Below, piece by piece: positions 34,391-43,397 of a stretch of 64,000 nt of DNA. Every line of letters begins with the position of its first letter. Within the stretch, counting starts at the first letter, position 1. The DNA lies in the NCBI RefSeq assembly GCF_025567165.1, contig NZ_JAOQKC010000007.1:105433-169432 (forward strand), given 5' to 3'. The DNA comes from Laedolimicola ammoniilytica. GTDB lineage: Bacteria; Bacillota; Clostridia; Lachnospirales; Lachnospiraceae. The position numbers and the translations under genes were made by a program. The notes beneath the pieces were generated by a model. That model was not told where the DNA came from. It searched no databases and saw only the letters and a list, made by a program, of their open reading frames with translations.

Positions 34391-37300
34391 TTATTGTAGC
34401 ATAGTTTCCTCTTCTTTAAAAGTGAGAATCTGCTTCCTGCCCCGAAAAAATTTCCGTAAAAGCAGTCCTGCTGCCAGAAGTCCCGCCAGAGACAGCGACA
34501 CCGCAGTCATCATAAGCCTCCGGTTCCGGAAAATCTGCATCCAGATGCTGGGCGTCACCAGAAAACGGATGGGCTCTGTCCCGGCCCGGTTGCCGGCCTG
34601 ATCGACGGCCTCCACCGTGAGCTCCTGCCAGTCCCCCGCGCTCTCCGCATAAAAGGATGCTCTTCCATCCGTCTCCAGAAGCTCCTGACCACTGTAGCTT
34701 AAAGTCTGATCCCCCAGATGAACCTGTACCTCCCGAAGACCCAGGTTGTCCTGCACATCCAGCAGAATCTGACGTCGTTTTTCCCGGTAGCTGCCCTGCT
34801 CCTCCACGCCGGACAGTACGATACTGGGAGCCGTCTTATCTACGGCGAAATTCAGGCTCTTTCCCCGGCTGTTATTATCAGAGGCATTTTCCGCCCGATC
34901 CTCCGAATAAATGGTGACTGCGTAGATCCCTTCCCTCTGAAAATTTTTCCTGCCGATGCGATAGGTATACTGCTTCCAGCCGTCTGGCCGGGTCTGTTCC
35001 GTTACCTGAAAATCCTGATTTTCCGTAAGGATCCTGGTGATCCCGTTCTGTTTGCAGGTAATGGAGTGGAAGCTTAAGGTGTCCACATTGGTCTCTGTCA
35101 CCACCAGCTCCGGTTCCCGGTCCGTAAAATACAGACCGTTCTTTCCCGCCAGTTTCTCCGTGTCCGCATCCATGGTATAGACCGACCCGAAGCGGTTCAC
35201 CGAAAATGTTATGGACGCCCGGCTCAGATTTCCCGCCAGATCAGCGACCTCCGTCTCCAGCCGGTACAGGTCATCCAGCTCCTGCTCTTCCGGAATATTG
35301 TCCATCTGCCACTCCAGGCCCTGCTGCGTCCACAACGTCTGCCCTGTCAGCTCCACCGTTCCATTGTGGCAGCCCTTTAAGGTGATTCTTTCACTTTCCC
35401 TGTCCGGATGTGCGTCACTGTATCGGACTCCCGGGCGAACCTCCCCGCGGTTGGCCGACTGATCCCCGACGCCGAACAGCTCCAGCTCCGGCGGCGTCCC
35501 ATCAATCACGAACTCCGCCTCTTCGTAGGGTTCCATCTCATTTCCGGCCAGATCTGCGCCCGACACGGCTAATGCATACCGTCCGTCCTTTCCGAAGCTT
35601 ACGAAGGCAGTATGGAGCTCGCCGTTACTCTGCCATACGGAAGGGATCGGCGTCTCGCCCTCCGCTGCCGCAGCTTCAATTCGGACACGTCCCGGATCGA
35701 AGTTCAGCTCCCGCACCTGAATCCGCGCCCTGCGCTCCGCCGGGTAGTAGCTGCCGTTCCTGGCCTCCGGCCCCTCCCAGGATACCTGAAGCTCCGGCCG
35801 CGTCCGATCGATGGTAAAGGTGTCCGTTCCTTCGGACACCGCCTGATTGCCCGCCAGATCCATAACCGCCATCCGGAAGGTATAGGTTCCGTCCTCCTGA
35901 AAAGCCACCTTACAGCTGTGCAGGCTTTCCTCCCCGCTTCCGCTGTGGCTCCAGCCACTGATCTCCGGCAGGCTGCCTTCCGTGTTGGTGATGAAAAATT
36001 CCACGTCCCCCGGATCAAAATTCCGCTCCTTTACGGTCACCGTGGCCGTCCGGGGTTCCCGGTACAGGCCGTCCCCCTCCGGCTGATTCCGATCATAGGT
36101 CACCCGGATCTCCGGCTTCGTCATATCGATGGAGAGTGTCCTCCGGGCTTCCCCCGTATGCCCCGCGTTATCCGTATAGGACGCTGTCACCTGTATATCG
36201 TTACGATTATATTGGGTCGCCTCCAGCCGGAGCGTCTCCGAGGCTTCCCGCACCGGCCCACTTTGTCCGTCTGCCTCCTCCCGGTAATTCCGGGCTTTTT
36301 TCCGCTCTCCGTCCGCGGTGATCGCATAGCTTCCAAGCCCCGTATAGCTGTCCTGGAAGTCTGCCCGAATCTCCACATCCCCGTTGTACCAGGGATGGCC
36401 GCCCACGACTCTGCCCGGCTCTGTAAGGATGGTGAGCGCCGCCGTTCCCGCTTCCTGGTGCTTCTCCCCGCTCTCGATTCCATAATGCTTCTGTACCTTT
36501 GCGTTCCGGCCACTACTGTCAAATACTTCCAGTTCCACCCGGCCTTTAAAATTCGTCTGTTCCATGGGGAGCAGGATACGAAAAGTCCCTGTCACAGCCG
36601 GTTCCAGCTCCTGCTCCCGCAGGGTTTCCTTTCCCTCTTCATCCAGAATCCGGAAACGCAGCTTTCGGATTCCGGCTGTCTGATCCCTGGAACTGCCGGT
36701 CAGCACAAGGGTCTGCTTCGCAAAGATCCAGCCGAAGGGACCGTAGCCTCCCCGGAGGCCTCCACTCTCCGTCAATGTCGGCGCCTCCGGATCTGTCTTG
36801 TCCACGGTCATCTCAAGGCAGCCGTCGGAATTGCTTTCCGACTCCTCCTGCCAGACAGCCGGATTGCCCGCCAGATCTGTAAATATGACGGGAATCCGGT
36901 AATTGGCCTCGGTGCTCAGAGGCAGCTCCACCTTTCCGCTTCCCCGCAGGATCCGGTTCCCATTCAGGCCCTCGATGGCCGCTGCCAGCGTAGTCTCCTC
37001 CACCGCCTTTCCTTCGCTGTCCACCGCCGTCATACGCCGGAGACTTTCCTTCAGCTCACCCAACCTGAAATTCTCATCCTGAACCGTAAGCCGCAGCACC
37101 GTATTTTCTGTAAAATAACGTCTTTCCTGATACACTGCGTCCGGCTCCCGGTCCGTGTCCACACTCAGGAGCGGCGGCGTCCGATCCAATACCAGAAGCG
37201 GACTTTCACAGATCCCATCCTCCGTCTGTCCCTCGCACTCCACCAAATTTCCCGCCGCGTCCTCATAGGCGAGCCGCAGCCGATAATCCCCTTCCCGGGT

Positions 37301-39202
37301 AAATGTGAAGCGCGCTGTATATTGATCCTCGCTGTCCTTCTCCCACCCGGGTTTCTCCTCTGTGCCATTTACCAGGAAGTGAAAATCCAAAAGTCCTGTC
37401 AGCTCACCCTCCTGCTCCAATGGCACGGCATTTTGCTCCTTTATCTCCACTTCCACCTGTATCTCTGTCCGGTAATAGGATGTGTACTCCCGCCGGGGTC
37501 CTGCGTTCTCCGGCAGATCCGTTCCCTCTGCCGTCACCATGCGAACGGCTTTTGCATAGCGGATCTCCGCCACCGGCGCACAGTGATCCAGGATAAAGCC
37601 GTCACTCTCGTATGTTCCGGTTCCATTCAGGGGATTGCCCGCCTGATCCGGACAGGCAAGCTCCACCCGATAGCAGCCCTCCTGCCCCGGCTCGCCGTCA
37701 AATTCCAGCTGTCCCGTATGCAGATCGCCCGCATCCTCCCAGCGCAGCTTCGGGTTGTCTCCCTGCAGGCGTTCCACTTCCCGCTCCGTCGCCGCCTCCA
37801 GAACCCGTATCACAAGCTGTTCTCTGCGCCAGTATTTTTCCGCGTCCTCCACTGTAAAAATCAGTGTGGTATCCGCGCCCTCCCGATTCCGGTAGACCGG
37901 CAGCTTCTCCCCCTGCCGTTCCACCTGATAATCCGTCTCACCCTCCACGGCAAACCGGGTAAGCCGCGGCGGTCTGGCATCCAGAACCAGGGTGTCACTG
38001 ACAAACCGGCCTTCCGCTGTCACATGGCCCCCGCTTCCGTTCTCTGCCGCTTCCAGGACATGGCCGGAGCCGTCCTGATACGTGGCCTCTATCCGGTACT
38101 CCGTCTCCTGATCTTCCTCATAAGGCAGGGAAAGCGTCGCCTCCAGCTGTCCCTGCTGAAAAGCTCCCCATGCGATCTCCACATCTTCCAGGCTTTCTCC
38201 ATTTTTCCGGACTGTAATCTCCGGCCTCACCGGTTTTCCCTGTTCGTCCGTCTGCCACGCGTACTGTGCTTCCCGGAAGGTCAGAGTCACCTGCTCCTTC
38301 TCTCCCGCCGCTCCGGCATAATAGCGGATTCCCGCCTCCCGGGCCTGCTCCCCGGGCAGCTTGATTGCCACGGTCGGCGCGGTGCGGTCAAGAATCAGAA
38401 TCCTGCTTCCTTCCACTGGCTGCACTGCTTCTATCCCCTCCGCCGCATTCCCGGCCCGGTCGAGGATCTGCTCAATCTTCAGGCTCTCCGCCGCCTCTTT
38501 CGTAAGAAGCAGTGGAAGCACCTCGTAAGTCTCGCCCTCGATCACCGCATACCTGCCCGTTTCCGGTTCCACCCTGTACTCTGCTCCGCCAAAACTCACC
38601 GTGGCTTCCCTGATTCCGGAGCCCTCGTCCCGCAGATACAACATCGCTTCGATCTGATCGCCCGCAAAGAGCTTTTTCAGTCCAGCCGCCAGCCTGTCCA
38701 GAAACCGTTCCGGTTTCTCCGGCTTACCTCCGTCCACCCGATACTGCACCCAGATGGGCTCTGCGTCTGGCGGGAGCTTATCGAGCTCTATATTCAGAAG
38801 CGCCGGATACTCCGCCCGGTTCCCGGCGGCATCCTCGGCCATGAGCCGGTACGCAGCCTTCTTCCAGGAATCCGTGTCCACTTCACAGCTGTAGACCGCT
38901 TCCTCCCCCGTCTCTTCCAGCCTGCAGCGCTCCTCCGGTTCCTCCACATTTTCCATCCAGACCTCCGCCACCGTTCCCCCGTCTGTCACCCGGGCCAGCA
39001 CCTGTACCGGTTCCGCCGAAGGACCGTCAGCCGACAGCCGGACTTCCCCGAACTCCGGCGCTTCCTCATCATCTTCTTTCGCTCCTGTCACCTCCTGCTT
39101 TGTTTCCCCCTCCTGCTCGGCCTGTACCGTCCGCTCCACGCAGAACCAGCCACAGACTGTCACAAGGCCTATCAGCAGCCATGTCATCCCTTTCTGTCTC
39201 AC
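34391..39202 (-). CDS. 1603-residue Ig-repeat surface protein with C-terminal membrane anchor
   Basis: A signal peptide (MTWLLIGLVTVCGWFCVERTVQA) leads into about eleven to twelve repeats of 110-140 residues. Each ends in a DLAGN-like motif followed by VDKTAP- or IDRTRP-like sequence (for example DLAGNQAVSEG, DNAGHTGEARR, DQAGNRAGTEP), the pattern of bacterial Ig-like domains of extracellular proteins. The C-terminus has one helix (about 1563-1582) and a short basic cytoplasmic tail (RKFFRGRKQILTFKEEETMLQ), not a sortase motif, so it stays in the membrane with a long outer stalk. The GTG start overlaps the TGA of the 90-residue gene and has GGAGGA before it; ATG five codons later is the alternative. 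It is the last gene of the kinase/phosphatase operon. Confidence 0.85.
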   Translation of the reverse strand: MRQKGMTWLLIGLVTVCGWFCVERTVQAEQEGETKQEVTGAKEDDEEAPEFGEVRLSADGPSAEPVQVLARVTDGGTVAEVWMENVEEPEERCRLEETGEEAVYSCEVDTDSWKKAAYRLMAEDAAGNRAEYPALLNIELDKLPPDAEPIWVQYRVDGGKPEKPERFLDRLAAGLKKLFAGDQIEAMLYLRDEGSGIREATVSFGGAEYRVEPETGRYAVIEGETYEVLPLLLTKEAAESLKIEQILDRAGNAAEGIEAVQPVEGSRILILDRTAPTVAIKLPGEQAREAGIRYYAGAAGEKEQVTLTFREAQYAWQTDEQGKPVRPEITVRKNGESLEDVEIAWGAFQQGQLEATLSLPYEEDQETEYRIEATYQDGSGHVLEAAENGSGGHVTAEGRFVSDTLVLDARPPRLTRFAVEGETDYQVERQGEKLPVYRNREGADTTLIFTVEDAEKYWRREQLVIRVLEAATEREVERLQGDNPKLRWEDAGDLHTGQLEFDGEPGQEGCYRVELACPDQAGNPLNGTGTYESDGFILDHCAPVAEIRYAKAVRMVTAEGTDLPENAGPRREYTSYYRTEIQVEVEIKEQNAVPLEQEGELTGLLDFHFLVNGTEEKPGWEKDSEDQYTARFTFTREGDYRLRLAYEDAAGNLVECEGQTEDGICESPLLVLDRTPPLLSVDTDREPDAVYQERRYFTENTVLRLTVQDENFRLGELKESLRRMTAVDSEGKAVEETTLAAAIEGLNGNRILRGSGKVELPLSTEANYRIPVIFTDLAGNPAVWQEESESNSDGCLEMTVDKTDPEAPTLTESGGLRGGYGPFGWIFAKQTLVLTGSSRDQTAGIRKLRFRILDEEGKETLREQELEPAVTGTFRILLPMEQTNFKGRVELEVFDSSGRNAKVQKHYGIESGEKHQEAGTAALTILTEPGRVVGGHPWYNGDVEIRADFQDSYTGLGSYAITADGERKKARNYREEADGQSGPVREASETLRLEATQYNRNDIQVTASYTDNAGHTGEARRTLSIDMTKPEIRVTYDRNQPEGDGLYREPRTATVTVKERNFDPGDVEFFITNTEGSLPEISGWSHSGSGEESLHSCKVAFQEDGTYTFRMAVMDLAGNQAVSEGTDTFTIDRTRPELQVSWEGPEARNGSYYPAERRARIQVRELNFDPGRVRIEAAAAEGETPIPSVWQSNGELHTAFVSFGKDGRYALAVSGADLAGNEMEPYEEAEFVIDGTPPELELFGVGDQSANRGEVRPGVRYSDAHPDRESERITLKGCHNGTVELTGQTLWTQQGLEWQMDNIPEEQELDDLYRLETEVADLAGNLSRASITFSVNRFGSVYTMDADTEKLAGKNGLYFTDREPELVVTETNVDTLSFHSITCKQNGITRILTENQDFQVTEQTRPDGWKQYTYRIGRKNFQREGIYAVTIYSEDRAENASDNNSRGKSLNFAVDKTAPSIVLSGVEEQGSYREKRRQILLDVQDNLGLREVQVHLGDQTLSYSGQELLETDGRASFYAESAGDWQELTVEAVDQAGNRAGTEPIRFLVTPSIWMQIFRNRRLMMTAVSLSLAGLLAAGLLLRKFFRGRKQILTFKEEETMLQ

Positions 39203-39471
39203 ACTTCTCCTCCATTGATCCTCTCTCCCGTATGCACCCGGATGATTTCCCGCCCGATCCGGAACCTGCTTTTCAGCAGCTCCGTCTTTTCCTCCCGGCT
39301 CTCCTTTTTAAGCTCCCGCCTCTTTCGGAAGCCGGTCAGAAAGCCTATGGTAAATCCCAGTCTTTCCCGGAAAAAGAAGCCCACTGTCACGGCCAGAAGC
39401 GCCGCACCGCCCGCGCCCAGATAACGGGACAGGCTGTGATAGAACGCAGTCCGCATTCCCAGCTGTTCCAT
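39199..39471 (-). CDS. 90-residue membrane protein of the kinase operon, unknown function
   Basis: One or two hydrophobic stretches (GAGGAALLAVTVGFFF and LGFTIGFLTGF, about 19-47) are followed by a strongly basic/acidic tail (RKRRELKKESREEKTELLKSR), probably cytoplasmic. No family is recognised. It is clearly a gene: AGGAGG lies six bases before its ATG, it starts two bases after the kinase stop, and its TGA overlaps the GTG of the giant Ig-repeat gene. Position suggests it couples the kinase to the surface protein or assists its assembly; that is inference. Confidence 0.75.
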   Translation of the reverse strand: MEQLGMRTAFYHSLSRYLGAGGAALLAVTVGFFFRERLGFTIGFLTGFRKRRELKKESREEKTELLKSRFRIGREIIRVHTGERINGGEV

Positions 39472-39472
39472 C

Positions 39473-41149
39473 TCATTCCTCCTGTCTGCGGACAGTTTCC
39501 AAAGTCCGCTCTGCCTGATCTATTACATTTCCAAGTTCTTCCATTTCATTTTGTAAAAGAAGCCGCCTGGACTCCGGAAGCTCCGCGAAATCCCTCTTCA
39601 GATGCTGCCGCAGCTCTGTCAGGCAGGCCCGCAGCTCCTGTTCGGTGACTCCCGCTCTCTGAAATTCTGTTCCCCGGGCCAGAATCTGCCCCGCCAGCTC
39701 CTCGTAGAGCACCAGGGCCGTACGGGCATTGTCTTCCTCCACCAGATTGCCCTCTGTCAGCTCCCGCAGATCGCTCCAGTAGTCCCCGTAGTCCACATAG
39801 TCGTCCCCCGCCTCATCCGCCACGCCGATCTTGCCGTAATACTCTGCGATAGCCAGAAGCCGCTTTGCCCTCCGCCTCTGCTGCTCCGAAAGGCCGCCCG
39901 ATTCCGCCGCTGCCTTCAGATAGGCCTTCGCGCTCTTCTTATTCTCTGTCTCCTCGAACTTGTAGAAATAGGCAATTCCGGCTTCATAGGCAAAGAGCCC
40001 GTAGCCCTTTTTATTTTCCCGAAATAAGAGCTCCCGGGTACGCCCATCCCTGTCCGTCCCCAGCAGGAAGCTCCGCAGTTCCCTGCTCTCGGCCCCGGTC
40101 AGCAGACCGTCGTCCAGATAGCCCTCCTCCAGAAGTCCCAGCCAGGCCTCCGGACGCGCCGGACTTATGGAGACTGCCTTCTGGTAAGACGCGATTTCCT
40201 CGGCTTTGGTGCCCGCGTTCCGGGCGTTCCGAAGCCAGGCTTCGTATGTATCGTTCCGTTCCCGTGTTTCCAGCCCGGCGCAGACGCCCGCCAGAACGAA
40301 ACATAACAGTGTCAGCGCCGCCAATGCCCCGAAGCGTCTCAGCTTTCTTCGCTGTTCCCGTCGAAACTGCTCGTCCTGCTCCCGGTAATGCTCCAATGCG
40401 TAGCCAAGCTCTCTGCAGTTCTGATAGCGCTCTTCCTTCCGGACTCCGGTACAGCGGTTTATCACCGCTTCCAATCCGGTCGGTATCTCCGGGCGCAGCT
40501 TCCGGACCGGCTGCAGAAGATGGGGGCCTTCCCCGGTCAGCAGTCGGAACATCAATACCCCCATGCTGTAGATATCGGTCCGCGCGTCGCTCTGTCCCCG
40601 CTCCTCGTACTGCTCCGGAGCCGCGTAGCCCCTGGTTCCCAGCGCCACCGTATCCGTCTGGTTCCCGGGCTTATACTCCCGGGCCGCGCCCAGATCAATC
40701 AGCACAATCGTGCCGTCCGGCTTCAGCATCACATTGGACGGCTTCAGATCCCGGTAAATCACCGGCGGCGACTGGCTGTGGAGGTAAGTCAGCACCTGAC
40801 AGAGCTGAATGGCCCAGGCCAGCACGGACTCCACCGGCTGCGCGCCTGATTCCTGTAACAAAGCCTCCAGAGAGCGGCCCTCCACGTAATCCATGACAAT
40901 CAACAGGCTGTCCCCCTGCTCGATGACATCCGCGATTCCCGGCAGATGGGGATTCCGAAGGCGCTTCATCATCTCAATCTCCCGCCGGTCCGCCTCCCGC
41001 TCCCAGGCTTCTTTTTTCAGCAGTTCCTTCACCGCCCAGGGCTTATTGGCCGCCTCGTTCAGCGCCAGATACACGACGCTCATGCCGCCCCGGCCGATGA
41101 CGCTTAAGATCTTGTACTTTCCTCCGATGACCGAACCGATTTTCAGCAT
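39473..41149 (-). CDS. Membrane Ser/Thr protein kinase with TPR-like outer part
   Basis: This 558-residue Hanks-type kinase has a Gly loop GRGGMSVVY (20-27), Lys41 in WAVKELL, the catalytic loop YRDLKPSN (Asp134, Asn139), metal-binding Asp152 in IDLGAA and the activation/P+1 segment GTRGYAAPEQY. A single membrane helix (about 273-292) follows a basic stretch. The C-terminal 265 residues (EEIASYQKAVSISPARPEAWLGLLEEGY and later) are helical and TPR-like; there are no PASTA repeats, so it is not a PrkC/PknB muropeptide sensor. It overlaps the PP2C gene upstream by seven bases, its likely antagonist. Confidence 0.92.
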   Translation of the reverse strand: MLKIGSVIGGKYKILSVIGRGGMSVVYLALNEAANKPWAVKELLKKEAWEREADRREIEMMKRLRNPHLPGIADVIEQGDSLLIVMDYVEGRSLEALLQESGAQPVESVLAWAIQLCQVLTYLHSQSPPVIYRDLKPSNVMLKPDGTIVLIDLGAAREYKPGNQTDTVALGTRGYAAPEQYEERGQSDARTDIYSMGVLMFRLLTGEGPHLLQPVRKLRPEIPTGLEAVINRCTGVRKEERYQNCRELGYALEHYREQDEQFRREQRRKLRRFGALAALTLLCFVLAGVCAGLETRERNDTYEAWLRNARNAGTKAEEIASYQKAVSISPARPEAWLGLLEEGYLDDGLLTGAESRELRSFLLGTDRDGRTRELLFRENKKGYGLFAYEAGIAYFYKFEETENKKSAKAYLKAAAESGGLSEQQRRRAKRLLAIAEYYGKIGVADEAGDDYVDYGDYWSDLRELTEGNLVEEDNARTALVLYEELAGQILARGTEFQRAGVTEQELRACLTELRQHLKRDFAELPESRRLLLQNEMEELGNVIDQAERTLETVRRQEE

Positions 41150-41919
41150 AGAGCCGCCCCGTTTCCTGTCCGCACCATCACCACGGAGCAGTTGTCTGTC
41201 TCTCCCCGCCTGCGGTTTTCACGGATGATGCTCCGGCAGGCCTCCCGCATCGCGCGCTCCCCGGTCAGCCGCTCCGGGCGGCACCGCTCATATAACTCCT
41301 GCTCCCCGGCCTCATGCCAGAAGCCGTCGCTGCACACAAGATACAGGGCTTCCCGCTCCAATTTTCCGCGCAGGTACACCGGACGGACGCTTTCCGCCAC
41401 ACCCACGCACTGGAGCAGCACGCTGCGTCTGGGATCCCGACGGGCCTGCTCTGCCGTCAGGATCCCTTTTTCAGCCGCCTCCGCCGCCCAGGACTGATCC
41501 CGGGTCAGCTGCCGGATTCCCGTCCCGGTAATCTCATAGATCCGGCAGTCGCCCACATGGAGGATGTAATAACAGCCATCCGCCAGGAGCATCGCCGACA
41601 CCGTGGTCCCCAGCTGCAATCCATTTTGAATTCCATAATTTACCAGCTCCTGATTTTTTTCCACAAGAAGCCTGTCCCAGGACTTCAAAATCTCCGCCTC
41701 GCCGCCTGCCTGCTCCCTGAGGCGCGGCCATTCTGTCCGAAACCACCCGGCCAGCCCCCGGATGACCTCGGCGCTGGCCAGCTCTCCCTTCTGTAAGCCG
41801 CCCAGTCCGTCGCAGACTGCGGCCAGCACACATTCCCATCCCCCTTCAGAGGCCTGCTGCAAAAGGATCCCATCCTGATTGATGCGTCTGGTATGCCCCT
41901 TGTCCGTCCAGGCAGCCAA
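41143..41919 (-). CDS. PP2C-type protein phosphatase
   Basis: This phosphatase of about 258 residues should reverse phosphorylation by the kinase encoded next. PP2C metal-binding motifs are visible: TDKGHTRRINQDG, VCDGLGG, LVCSDGFWHEAG and GETDNCSVVMVR. It is the first gene of the four-gene operon. The start is uncertain: TTG at 41919 is the only usual start codon close to the first family residues and the ribosome site is poor, so a few more N-terminal residues or a non-standard start are possible. Confidence 0.88.
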   Translation of the reverse strand: MAAWTDKGHTRRINQDGILLQQASEGGWECVLAAVCDGLGGLQKGELASAEVIRGLAGWFRTEWPRLREQAGGEAEILKSWDRLLVEKNQELVNYGIQNGLQLGTTVSAMLLADGCYYILHVGDCRIYEITGTGIRQLTRDQSWAAEAAEKGILTAEQARRDPRRSVLLQCVGVAESVRPVYLRGKLEREALYLVCSDGFWHEAGEQELYERCRPERLTGERAMREACRSIIRENRRRGETDNCSVVMVRTGNGAALC

Positions 41920-42061
41920 AGCGGTCCGCGTTTGCCTGTTCTTTCCTATCTTCTTGCCCTTCCCCGTCTTTTATCGTTCTTCCTTGGTGAAAACCGGCGA
42001 TCTGCCGGAATGAATGCTCCGCTTGAATGCGGAGGAATCCGTGCCTTCATACTATAACAAA

Positions 42062-42102
42062 ATCCGGCAGAATGCAAGCAAAAAGCTGCATTTCTGCCGG
42101 AT
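42062..42102 (-). terminator. Terminator of the MacAB-like operon
   Basis: Stem ATCCGGCAGA/TCTGCCGGAT with further TGCA pairing and an A-rich loop, followed on the minus strand by TTTTG. It lies 67 bases after the permease stop and about 140 before the PP2C gene. Confidence 0.75.
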
Positions 42103-42168
42103 AAAATTTCGACATTTTTCGACATTTTGTCACGGATTGTCGATGAAATTCCAGATTTCTCTTCCTGT

Positions 42169-43395
42169 TTAATTGCGCCGCAGGGCCTCGATGGGACTCA
42201 AACGCGCCGCCTTCTTCGCCGGATAGATTCCAAAGAAGATACCCACGGCGGAGGAAAATACGGTGGCCAGCACGATGGTCATGACACTGATGGCCGGCTT
42301 GAAACCCAGCACGGGCAGGGAGCAGACGCCGTAGGCTCCTAAGAGACCCAGCACGATGCCGATGAGGCCGCCCATGCAGGTGATAATCGCAGATTCAGCC
42401 AGAAATTGCATCATAATCGAGCCGGTGCGGGCTCCCAGAGCTTTGCGGATACCGATTTCCCGGGTGCGCTCAGTGACAGATACCAGCATGATATTCATGA
42501 CGCCGATGCCGCCGACCAGGAGGGCGATGGCTGCCACCAGGGCGATGAACGCTGTAATCATATCCAGTATACTGGTGATCTGCGCAATCTCGCTGTCGCC
42601 GTCCTGGAGCATGAAGGCGTCTTCCCCCTGGGTCTGATGTCGACTTGCCAGCAGATTCAAAGCCTCCTGGCCTGCTTCCCTGGAATACTGGCTTCCCTCT
42701 GAAATGATATTCAGGCCGTAAAAGGAATCCAGTTCATAGCCAAAGGCATAATTGGCTGTGTAGGGCATATAAAAATTCACATAACTTTCCTGTCCCATCA
42801 TCGCCCCCATCATGCCGCCCTCGTCCTCAGATTTCATAACGCCGCAGATCGTGATTTCCTGGGTCACATTGTAAATGGTCGCCTCCACGGTCATGCCGAG
42901 CACGTCATCGGTTCCGAACATTTTAATGGCGTCGTTCTGACTGACCACAGCCACCAGATTCATAGCCTCCACATCGGAATCCGTGAAATAATGACCTGCC
43001 ACCATTTCCGGATTATGGGTATATTCCAGATCTGCCGTACCTGTGGTTGCGTATACATCAAAGGTGCCTTTCGGCGTCAGGATACTGCCATACATACTGT
43101 CTGAAGGCGTTACGCCCTTCACATGGGGAATTTTCTCTTTGATGGCTGCCATATCCTCTACCGTAATCTGTTGCTCATCCGATCCGCCGTCTGTATTGGA
43201 ATAGATGTAAATCTGGCCTCCGGCAATGGCGTTCAGTGCGTCGCTCATCTCCGCCTTCGCGCCTCCGCCGATGGACATAATCATGATGACCGAAGAGATG
43301 CCGATGATGATGCCCAGCATAGTCAGGAAGGAACGCCCCTTGTTGGCCCGGATATTATCCAGGGCCATTTTCATATATTCATATAGCTGCGCCAT
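42169..43395 (-). CDS. MacB-like ABC transporter permease (FtsX domain)
   Basis: This 408-residue permease has an N-terminal helix (SFLTMLGIIIGISSVIMIMSIGGG), a periplasm-type MacB_PCD outer domain (about 45-265) and three C-terminal helices with ERTREIGIRKALGAR, the coupling segment of MacB/FtsX proteins. It follows the HlyD-type adaptor gene with GAGGAG from that gene's last codons as its ribosome site. With the adaptor and ATPase it forms a MacAB-like efflux set for peptides, macrolides or lipids; no outer-membrane partner is encoded here. Confidence 0.92.
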   Translation of the reverse strand: MAQLYEYMKMALDNIRANKGRSFLTMLGIIIGISSVIMIMSIGGGAKAEMSDALNAIAGGQIYIYSNTDGGSDEQQITVEDMAAIKEKIPHVKGVTPSDSMYGSILTPKGTFDVYATTGTADLEYTHNPEMVAGHYFTDSDVEAMNLVAVVSQNDAIKMFGTDDVLGMTVEATIYNVTQEITICGVMKSEDEGGMMGAMMGQESYVNFYMPYTANYAFGYELDSFYGLNIISEGSQYSREAGQEALNLLASRHQTQGEDAFMLQDGDSEIAQITSILDMITAFIALVAAIALLVGGIGVMNIMLVSVTERTREIGIRKALGARTGSIMMQFLAESAIITCMGGLIGIVLGLLGAYGVCSLPVLGFKPAISVMTIVLATVFSSAVGIFFGIYPAKKAARLSPIEALRRN

Positions 43396-43397
43396 TT

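Noticed and set aside
35612..39424. A 1270-residue open frame on the plus strand opposite the Ig-repeat gene
   Set aside because: Same reason: Arg/Pro/His/Leu-rich translation with no motifs; the minus-strand protein has regular Ig-like repeats, signal peptide and anchor.
34391..41919. Complete Tad-pilus or type VII secretion locus around the kinase/phosphatase genes
   Set aside because: No secretion ATPase, prepilin, TadE/F, FHA or WXG100 gene is present; neighbours are metA and an efflux operon.
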